Of a stretch of DNA of 34,054 bases, positions 17,463-24,516 are shown in pieces; position 1 is the first letter of the stretch; every line of letters begins with the position of its first letter. The notes under the pieces were generated by a model. The model saw only the letters and a program-made list of their open reading frames with translations, did not search any database and was not told where the DNA came from. The stretch lies in NCBI GenBank assembly GCA_022842865.1, contig JALHOV010000008.1, positions 1 to 34,054 of the forward strand, in the 5' to 3' direction. This DNA comes from Vulcanimicrobiota bacterium (GTDB lineage Bacteria > Vulcanimicrobiota > Xenobia > Xenobiales > JADMJV01). A program made the translations under genes and the position numbers.

Positions 17463-19318
17463 GCATCGCGCTGGTTCTCATGCCGATTGCCGCGCCTGAG
17501 CGGCCTTCCATGGCGTTGGGGATTCTTAAGGCCGCGGCGGTCCAGGCTGGTTTCGAATGTCGAGTTCACTACGCTAATCTCTGGTTTGCCCAGCGCTTCT
17601 CCCTGGCCCTGGACCAACGCGTGCAGAACGTTCCGACCGAGTGCCTGCTGGGCGAATGGATTTTCAGCCGGGCCCTCTTTCCCGATTTCCGCCCCGATCG
17701 GCCCTCCTTCTACGCGCGCATTCCCAACCGCTGGGCCGGCCTGGTCGAAGAGGTGGAAGGCCTGTGTGCTCAGGCGGCCGACTTTGTAGACGAGTGCGCC
17801 CGCCGGGTGTTGGCAGCCAGGCCCCGCATCGTGGGCTGCAGCTCCATGTTCCACCAGCAATGCGCCAGCCTGGCCCTGTTGCGTCGCGTCAAAGAACTGG
17901 ACCCGCAGGTGATCACGCTGCTGGGTGGGGCCAATTGTGAGGGCTCGATGGGTCGGGCCGTGCACGCCCGCTTCGAGTGGCTGGACTACGTGGTTTCGGG
18001 CGAGGCCGACGTGGTCTTTCCCCAGCTTTGCGAAGCTTTGCTGCTGGGTGGCCCGATCGCCCTGCCCGGGGTGATCGGACGCGGAATGCCTGCCCCGGCG
18101 GTGGAACGCATCGTGTTGGAACGGATGGATGAATCCCCCTGTCCCGACTACGACGATTATTTCGAATGTTTGCGCAGCACCGGGCTGGACCAACGGATCC
18201 AGCCCGGCCTGCTGGTGGAAACCTCGCGGGGCTGCTGGTGGGGCCAGAAGCATCACTGCACCTTTTGTGGCCTCAACGGCACCGGCATGAACTTCCGCTC
18301 CAAAACCGCCGGCCGCGTGCTCGACGACTTCGCCCAATTGGCGGATCGCTACGGCATTCGCAAGTTCGAAGTGGTCGACAACATCATCGATATGGGCCAC
18401 ATCAAAACGGTGCTGCCGCAGCTGGCCGAACACGGCAGCTACAGCCTGTTTTACGAGACCAAGGCCAATCTCAAGCACGCTCAGTTGGAGTTGATGGCCC
18501 GGGCGGGCGTGCGCTGGCTGCAGCCCGGCATTGAGAGCCTGCACGATGAGGTCCTCAAGCTGATGGATAAAGGCACCAGCGGTCTGATCAACGTTCAGTT
18601 GCTGAAATGGTGCCGCGAATTTGGCATTCGACTCAGCTGGAATATGCTGGTTGACCTGCCCGGGGAGCAGGAGCATTGGTATGAGGAGGTTCTCGAATGG
18701 CTGCCTCTGCTCAGCCACTTGCAGCCCCCCAGTGGAGCCAACGCCGTGCGCTTTGACCGGTTCAGCCCGTATTTCTACCGTCCCGAGCAATATGGCTTGA
18801 ACCTGGTGCCGCTGGGTGCCTACGCCGCCATCTATCCCTTTGGCGCTGAGGAAATCAAAGAGCTGGCCTATTTTTTTGAGGATCCCAGCAGCGCCGACCG
18901 GCGCCTCAACGAAGCTTTGCTCAATCCCACCCTGCGCCGTCTGCGCCAGGCAATTGAAGCCTGGCAGCGCACCTTCTTCGCGGCTTTGCCCCCGGTGCTC
19001 ACGATGGACGACGACGGCCAGACTCTTTCGTTCCTCGACTCGCGGCCGGTCCGCCCCCGTTTGCGCCAAAGTCTGGACGGCCTGGCCCGGCGCTTCTATC
19101 TGGCCTGCGATGGGGTGACCGGCCTACATTCGGTGGCCGAAAGCCTTGAACTTCCCCTGGCCGAGGCGGAAGGTCTGGCCGCGGACCTGCAGCAGCGCAA
19201 GCTGCTCATCCGGCAAGGTCCGAAACTGCTGGCTCTGGCCGTACGAGGCTGCCTGCCCGAATTGCCGCGTCCGGCCCAGTTCCCGGGCGGAACCGTGCTG
19301 CGTTTGGTGCCGGCGTGA
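17459..19318 (+). CDS. B12-binding radical SAM, RiPP maturation radical SAM protein 1 type, copy 4
   Basis: ALVLMPIAAPERPSMALGILKAAA; LLGGANCEGSMG; SRGCWWGQKHHCTFCGLNGTGMNF. Closest to copy 3. TTG start with 4-nt overlap. Confidence 0.9.
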   Translation: MSIALVLMPIAAPERPSMALGILKAAAVQAGFECRVHYANLWFAQRFSLALDQRVQNVPTECLLGEWIFSRALFPDFRPDRPSFYARIPNRWAGLVEEVEGLCAQAADFVDECARRVLAARPRIVGCSSMFHQQCASLALLRRVKELDPQVITLLGGANCEGSMGRAVHARFEWLDYVVSGEADVVFPQLCEALLLGGPIALPGVIGRGMPAPAVERIVLERMDESPCPDYDDYFECLRSTGLDQRIQPGLLVETSRGCWWGQKHHCTFCGLNGTGMNFRSKTAGRVLDDFAQLADRYGIRKFEVVDNIIDMGHIKTVLPQLAEHGSYSLFYETKANLKHAQLELMARAGVRWLQPGIESLHDEVLKLMDKGTSGLINVQLLKWCREFGIRLSWNMLVDLPGEQEHWYEEVLEWLPLLSHLQPPSGANAVRFDRFSPYFYRPEQYGLNLVPLGAYAAIYPFGAEEIKELAYFFEDPSSADRRLNEALLNPTLRRLRQAIEAWQRTFFAALPPVLTMDDDGQTLSFLDSRPVRPRLRQSLDGLARRFYLACDGVTGLHSVAESLELPLAEAEGLAADLQQRKLLIRQGPKLLALAVRGCLPELPRPAQFPGGTVLRLVPA

Positions 19319-20982
19319 CGGTGCAGGATGCTCTGGCCACCTGGCAGCGCGGCAACCGCTCGGCGGCCGTCGGTCACCTTCAGGAGCTCCTGGAGAGACA
19401 CCCCGAGTCCACCGAAGCCCGCCTGACGCTGGCCGATATGCGGGCCGACCTGGGTGACTATGTGCGCGCCATCGCTCTCTATGACGAGGTTTTGGAGGCC
19501 GAACCCGGCCACTGGCGCGGCCGCCTGGGCATCGCCCGCTGTTTGCGCAGCAAGCCGGTCTCGGTGCTGCGTCTGAGCCGGCCCGAGCGGTTGCTAGAAT
19601 GCCTGCAGGACCCGGACCTGGAGCCGGAGATGGTGGCTCAGGCCTGCGTGGTGCTGTTGCTGCGCAATCCCCGTCTCCAGCCCCTCTGGTTCGGCGCTCC
19701 GCTGGAGGCAGATCTCGACGATCCGTTGCTGCTGCAATGCCTGCCTTTGGTCATCATGGCCGACCTGCGCATCGAGCAAGGCTTGACTCGTTTGCGCAAA
19801 GAGCTGCTGCGCGATTCCAGGCTGGGCGCCCGACGCCAACTGGCCGCCGCGCTGGCTTTGCAGTGCAGCCTGAACGAATTCGCCTGGTGGGTGGACGAGG
19901 AGGAGCAGCAATGGCTGGCCGCGGCCTCCGCGGATACTCCGGAAGGCGCGCTCGCCCTGGCCCTTTATGGTCGCTTACGGCAACGACCGGGCAGCAGCTG
20001 GCCGGAGTTGGAGGCGGTTTTCTACCGGCAACTCGAGGTGCCCGCCCGCGAGCGCGAATTGGCCCAAAACGTAAAGACCTTACGGCCTATTCGCAACGAT
20101 GTCTCGCTAGCCGTTTCTTCCCTTTACGAGGAGAACCCCTACCCGCGCTGGCGCGGACTGTCGCGGCGCACCGCTCTGGAACCGTCCACCGTGCTCAGCC
20201 TGCAGTTTCCGCATTGGATTCCGACCGCCAACTTGCGACAACCTGAGGTTCTGATGGCCGGCTGTGGGACCGGCCGCGACTTGCTTACCATTGCCAACGG
20301 CTGGAAATGTGCTCGCCTGACCGGCGTAGACCTGAGTCGCACCAGTCTGGCCTATGCGCAGTCGATGGCGGCCCAACTGGGATTTTCCGAGATCGAATTC
20401 GCCCAGGCTGACCTGCTCACGTTGACCGACTGGGAGCGCGAGTTTGACCTCATCTTTTGCACCGGAGTCCTGCACCATATGGCCGATCCGCTGGCCGGCT
20501 GGAGAGTGCTCTGCCGACTGCTGCGGCCCGGTGGAATGATGAAGATCGCCCTTTATAGCGAACTGGGCCGGCAGGGTATCGTGGCCGGGCAGCGCTGGTT
20601 GGCTGAGCAAGCGGTCGAGCTGCACCAGGGTCGCTACCTGCTCCAGCAGTTGCCCCTCGATCACCCGGCCCGCGCGGCCATGGAGACCCGTGATTTCTTT
20701 TATCTGAGCGGATGCCGTGATTTGCTCTATCACGTCCAGGAACACCGCTTCCGCATTCCCCAGATCGGCGCCGCGCTCCAGGAGTTGGGGCTCGAGTTGG
20801 TAGGCTTTGAAGTTCGTCCCGAGGTGCGCCTGGAATACGAGGCGCTTTTTCCCGAAGACCGGCAGCGCACCAATCTGGTCTATTGGGAAAAGTTCGAAGA
20901 GCTGAATCCACAGACGTTTTTTGCCATGTATCAATTCTGGTGCCAGAAGCCAGGAAATGGATTGTTGGACACCAAATCGTGA
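19315..20982 (+). CDS. TPR-containing class I SAM-dependent methyltransferase (candidate Asn N-methyltransferase)
   Basis: TPR-like N-terminus (AEARLTLADMRADLGDYVRAIALYDEVLEAEPGHWRGRLGIARCL); methyltransferase motif I VLMAGCGTGRDLLTIA; FDLIFCTGVLHHMADPLAGWRVLCRLLRPGGMMKIALYSE. The substrate is inference only. Confidence 0.83.
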   Translation: MTVQDALATWQRGNRSAAVGHLQELLERHPESTEARLTLADMRADLGDYVRAIALYDEVLEAEPGHWRGRLGIARCLRSKPVSVLRLSRPERLLECLQDPDLEPEMVAQACVVLLLRNPRLQPLWFGAPLEADLDDPLLLQCLPLVIMADLRIEQGLTRLRKELLRDSRLGARRQLAAALALQCSLNEFAWWVDEEEQQWLAAASADTPEGALALALYGRLRQRPGSSWPELEAVFYRQLEVPARERELAQNVKTLRPIRNDVSLAVSSLYEENPYPRWRGLSRRTALEPSTVLSLQFPHWIPTANLRQPEVLMAGCGTGRDLLTIANGWKCARLTGVDLSRTSLAYAQSMAAQLGFSEIEFAQADLLTLTDWEREFDLIFCTGVLHHMADPLAGWRVLCRLLRPGGMMKIALYSELGRQGIVAGQRWLAEQAVELHQGRYLLQQLPLDHPARAAMETRDFFYLSGCRDLLYHVQEHRFRIPQIGAALQELGLELVGFEVRPEVRLEYEALFPEDRQRTNLVYWEKFEELNPQTFFAMYQFWCQKPGNGLLDTKS

Positions 20983-22403
20983 ACCGCATGCCCGTAGAAA
21001 GTTGTCGAGATATCCGGCCGGTTCTGCATCAGCGCCAACTGGCGGATGCAGAGTATCGCGAAGATTTGGGCCGCAGCAAGCGGTATCTCGAACGCTACGT
21101 GGCCGACCCCGAGTTCCGCTCCGCCGCCGCCGTCGATTCGCGCGCAGCGGCCGCTCGTTGGGGATTGGACGTAGACCCCGAAGAAATCCGGCCCCTTTGG
21201 GATCCGAAGCGCGCCTCTGAACCCGGTTCTTTGTCGGTGGGGCGCTTCCGCGCCTTTACTCGCGAGCGACTGGCCGCTTCCGCTGCATTGCGGCGGCGCG
21301 GCGCCTTCGCGGACCCCGATTGGCGGGCCTGGCGCGAACGTCAGATGCAACGTTGCATTTCCCACCTGGGCCCCAAAGCCGATCTGTTGGTGCACGCCCC
21401 TTTTTGTATCGAACTGGGCAAAGGCTGCTCGGTGGGTTGCTGGTTTTGCGCCGTCTCGGCGGCCAAATTGGGCGAACAATTGACCTATACCCCCGCCCAC
21501 AAAAGTTGGTGGCGCAACTGCCTGGAGGTGTTGCAGGAAATTCTCGGACCGGCCGCGGCCGCTGGTTATTGCTATTGGGGAAATGATCCGCTGGACAATC
21601 CTGACTACGAGTCTTTTCTGGTCGACTTTCACGAGGTCCTGGGAGTGTTTCCTCAGACCACCACCGCTCAGCCGGATCGACATGTGGACCGGGTCAAAGC
21701 GCTGCTGCGCGAAGCGGAAAAGCGCGGCGGGCTGCTGGAACGATTCTCCGTTCTGACTTTGGGCCAGTGGAAGCGCATTCACGAAGCCTTTTCTGCTTCC
21801 GAAATGGCCTTTGTGGAATGCGTGCCGCAAAACAAGGAAGCGCTCGACGCCTACAAAGTGGTGGCTGGCCGAGCCTTGGAGCGAGAGCAGAAACAGGTGG
21901 CGGCCGGCAAGGCTCAACCCACTCCGGCCGATTCTACCTCCACCATCGCCTGCGTTTCTGGATTCTATCTGAATATGGTCGACCGTCGCGTGCAACTCAT
22001 TACGCCCTGCAACGCCAGCCGGCGCTGGCCGCTGGGCTACCAGGTCCTCAATCAGGGCCAGTTCGAAGATGCGCGCAGCTTGCGGTCGTTGCTGCTGCGT
22101 CTCGGGGAAGAGAGCATGCGCTCTACTTTGCGGGCCGCCGACCCGTTCCGCTTTCGGGACGATCTTCAGGTCGAAGCCGCCGGCCGCGCCCTCTCACTGC
22201 ACAACCGCTATCGTAGCGATCAGGTCGTGTTGCCCCGAGCCATGCAAGGTTTGACTCGGTCTCTAATCGAAGGGCAGATGACGGTGGGGGAATTGGCGCT
22301 GGCGTGTGAGCAACCGTTAGAAGAGACCTTTCACTTTTTGAATACAATGGTTTTCGAGCGGGGATTCTTGGAAGAAGAGTCCGAGTTGGTGGAGGTCAGA
22401 TGA
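20979..22403 (+). CDS. PoyD-like radical SAM RiPP maturation amino acid epimerase, copy 2
   Basis: Start GTG 20979 (ORF track 20883 lies inside the upstream gene). IELGKGCSVGCWFCAVSAAKL; CYWGNDPLDNPDYESFLVDFHEVLGVFPQTTTAQPDRHV; STIACVSGFYLNMVDRRVQLITPC. Confidence 0.9.
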   Translation: MNRMPVESCRDIRPVLHQRQLADAEYREDLGRSKRYLERYVADPEFRSAAAVDSRAAAARWGLDVDPEEIRPLWDPKRASEPGSLSVGRFRAFTRERLAASAALRRRGAFADPDWRAWRERQMQRCISHLGPKADLLVHAPFCIELGKGCSVGCWFCAVSAAKLGEQLTYTPAHKSWWRNCLEVLQEILGPAAAAGYCYWGNDPLDNPDYESFLVDFHEVLGVFPQTTTAQPDRHVDRVKALLREAEKRGGLLERFSVLTLGQWKRIHEAFSASEMAFVECVPQNKEALDAYKVVAGRALEREQKQVAAGKAQPTPADSTSTIACVSGFYLNMVDRRVQLITPCNASRRWPLGYQVLNQGQFEDARSLRSLLLRLGEESMRSTLRAADPFRFRDDLQVEAAGRALSLHNRYRSDQVVLPRAMQGLTRSLIEGQMTVGELALACEQPLEETFHFLNTMVFERGFLEEESELVEVR

Positions 22404-23887
22404 CGGCAACAAATACGGAGGTCCTTCCCGAGATCCGTCCGATCCTGTTCTCCAAAGAGAACGCGGATGCAGAGTATCGTCGTGACATCGGCCACACCAA
22501 ACGCTTTATCGAGCGCTGGCACGCCGACGGAGAGTTCCGCGAACTGCTAGCCCAGGATCCCTACGAGGCCGTCCGGCGCTACGGCCTGGAACGCGATCCG
22601 ATGGAGATCCGAGTTCTCTGGGATCGAGAGTATCAGCAGAACCTTGATCCCAAAACTGAGCTGCCCCTTTCGGTGCGTCGTTATCTGGCCTATCAAAACG
22701 AGAAGGCTCGCTCGCGCACACGCTACCGCAAACGCGCTACCCCCCGTGATGAGCGATTCGCAATCTGGCGCCAGCGCATGATCTCTCGCTGCGTCAGTCA
22801 TCTGGGTGGTTACAAGGCCGACTACGTCGTCCACGCTCCCATGTGCTTCGAGCTCTCCAAGGGCTGCTCGGTGGGCTGCTGGTTTTGCTCGGTGGCCGCC
22901 CCCCGCCTCAGCGACCAGCTGACTTACACCGAGGAGAACGCTCAGCTCTGGCGTGACACGCTCGACGTTTTCGCTGAAGTGTGTGGCCCGGCCGGAGGCA
23001 TGGGCTTTTGCTATTGGGCCTCTGATCCGCTGGATAATCCGGACTACGAGAAGTATCTGCTCGATTTCAAAGAGAAACTCGGTGAATTTCCTCAAACCAC
23101 CACCGCCCAGGCCCAAAAACACGTGGAGCGGGTCAAAGAACTGCTCAAGCTTTCGGAATCCAAGGGTGGCTTTATCGAGCGCTTCTCGATTCTGACGCTT
23201 AAACAGTGGAATCAGATCCACGAAGCCTTCGATCCGGCCGACCTGACCTACGTCGAGTGCATTCCTCAGAACAAGGAAGCTTTTGATACCACCAAGTCGA
23301 TTTCGGGAAGGGCCCTGGACCTGCACCGCAAGCGCGTGGCCAAACAGCAGGAGGAGCGGCTCCACGACGACCAGACGTTTACCACCGCCTGTGTCTCCGG
23401 CTTCTTGGTGAATATGGTCGAGCGCAGCGTTCGTTTGATCTCGCCCTGCCACGCCAGCGATCGTTGGCCCCTGGGATATTGGACGCTGGCCCAGGGTAAC
23501 TTCAGCGACGGCGACAGTTTGCGCGCCCTGCTGGAAGACATGATGGAACAGAAGATGCCCACCTGCGTCCGCCACGACATGGTGGTGCGTCTGCGCCGCG
23601 ACTTTGAGGTGGAGCACTACGACGATGGCTTTATTTTGGCCAATCGCTTCTGGAGACACGCCACCCGAGGCACTCCCGCCGCCCGAGAATTGGGACACCT
23701 GCTGTTGCAAGATTTGACGGCGGCCGAGGTGGCCATCGCCCTCGACGAGCGTTGCGGGCTGCCCCTGGAGCAGGCTTTCCAACTGCTCAATGAACTGTTC
23801 GACCGCGGACTGCTCGATGAAGAGCCGGCCGGGGCCCAAGACTCCAGCGGACGCTGGATACCAACCCAAGAGGAGAAGAAAGCATGA
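22400..23887 (+). CDS. PoyD-like radical SAM RiPP maturation amino acid epimerase, copy 3
   Basis: FELSKGCSVGCWFCSVAAPRL; CYWASDPLDNPDYEKYLLDFKEKLGEFPQTTTAQAQKHV; VECIPQNKEAF. N-terminus collinear with copy 2 (EIRPILFSKENADAEYRRDIGHTKRFIERW). Confidence 0.92.
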   Translation: MTATNTEVLPEIRPILFSKENADAEYRRDIGHTKRFIERWHADGEFRELLAQDPYEAVRRYGLERDPMEIRVLWDREYQQNLDPKTELPLSVRRYLAYQNEKARSRTRYRKRATPRDERFAIWRQRMISRCVSHLGGYKADYVVHAPMCFELSKGCSVGCWFCSVAAPRLSDQLTYTEENAQLWRDTLDVFAEVCGPAGGMGFCYWASDPLDNPDYEKYLLDFKEKLGEFPQTTTAQAQKHVERVKELLKLSESKGGFIERFSILTLKQWNQIHEAFDPADLTYVECIPQNKEAFDTTKSISGRALDLHRKRVAKQQEERLHDDQTFTTACVSGFLVNMVERSVRLISPCHASDRWPLGYWTLAQGNFSDGDSLRALLEDMMEQKMPTCVRHDMVVRLRRDFEVEHYDDGFILANRFWRHATRGTPAARELGHLLLQDLTAAEVAIALDERCGLPLEQAFQLLNELFDRGLLDEEPAGAQDSSGRWIPTQEEKKA

Positions 23888-24402
23888 CAGAAGGTGATAA
23901 GGATCGAGTCATCATTGCCGAGGCGATCGCTAAGGCCTGGAAGAACGATGGGGACCGCCAGAAGCTGGTCAAAGACCCCAAGGGTGTTTTGACCGCCGCG
24001 GGCATGAAGATTCCCGCCGGCGTGAACGTGACGGTCGTGGAGAACACTCCCGAACTGGTCAATATTTCCGTTCCCCGCGCCGACCTTTATGAGGCCCGCA
24101 AGATCGTCTTCCTGGGAGAACTCGAGCGCTTGCTGCCGCTTCCTCCGGGTGTCGCTATGCATGTTTATCAGAACACCGAGAAGGAGCGCTTTCTGGTGCT
24201 GCCCGTCAAACCGGCTGATTCAACTCTTAACGAGGACGAATTGATGGCCGTGGTCGGCGGCGGTTCCGGCGCGAATGTCAACGACGCGGTGAACGTCAAT
24301 GAAGGCGCCAATGTCAACGTGGGCGGCAACGTCAACGCCGGCGTCAACGTCAACGCCGGTGTGGACATCAACGCTGCGGCTGTGGCCTTCGTCGCTACCT
24401 AG
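23884..24402 (+). CDS. Proteusin precursor peptide: NHLP (nitrile hydratase-like) leader with hexad-repeat Asn-rich core
   Basis: 172 aa. NHase-alpha-like leader (VIIAEAIAKAWKNDGDRQKLVKDPKGVLTAAGMKIPAGVNVTVVENTPELVNISVP), ELMAVVGG double-Gly site at residues 125-126, core GSGANVNDAVNVNEGANVNVGGNVNAGVNVNAGVDINAAAVAFVAT. Good SD (AGGAG at 23871-23875). Confidence 0.93.
   Translation: MTEGDKDRVIIAEAIAKAWKNDGDRQKLVKDPKGVLTAAGMKIPAGVNVTVVENTPELVNISVPRADLYEARKIVFLGELERLLPLPPGVAMHVYQNTEKERFLVLPVKPADSTLNEDELMAVVGGGSGANVNDAVNVNEGANVNVGGNVNAGVNVNAGVDINAAAVAFVAT
24274..24381 (+). repeat. Six 18-bp tandem units encoding the NVNxxx hexads of the core peptide
   Basis: AATGTCAACGACGCGGTG / AACGTCAATGAAGGCGCC / AATGTCAACGTGGGCGGC / AACGTCAACGCCGGCGTC / AACGTCAACGCCGGTGTG / GACATCAACGCTGCGGCT; units 4 and 5 match at 16 of 18 positions. 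Confidence 0.9.
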
Positions 24403-24423
24403 AGTTTTCTCTCGGGAAGACCC

Positions 24424-24451
24424 AAAAACCCCGCTCGGAGCGGGGTTTTTT
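24424..24451 (+). terminator. Rho-independent terminator after the precursor gene
   Basis: AAAAACCCCGCtcggaGCGGGGTTTTTT: GC-rich stem followed by a T-run, 21 nt after the precursor stop. Confidence 0.92.
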
Positions 24452-24516
24452 AGTGGAAGGCACTCTGAAGAGGACAAAGGTCTTATAGCTATTCTTTTCG
24501 TCGGTCGCTATGCTCG

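Noticed and set aside
16053-19069. Long minus-strand ORFs (420 aa at 16053-17315; 555 aa at 17402-19069) opposite the rSAM genes
   Set aside because: Shadow ORFs in GC-rich coding DNA; the + strand carries clear catalytic motifs, and the same mirror ORF appears opposite several paralogues.
20931-23869. Minus-strand ORFs 20931-21995 and 22547-23869
   Set aside because: Mirror frames of the PoyD-like genes with no recognisable motif; they resemble each other only because the + strand genes are paralogous.
24274-24381. Tandem repeats as a CRISPR array
   Set aside because: 18-bp contiguous coding units in frame with no spacers; they are core-peptide hexads.
24168-24477. Minus-strand ORFs with TLTPALTLPPTLTLAP and VDVHTGVDVDAGVD repeats
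   Set aside because: Reverse or alternative-frame readings of the precursor's 18-bp repeats and leader, not independent repeat proteins.
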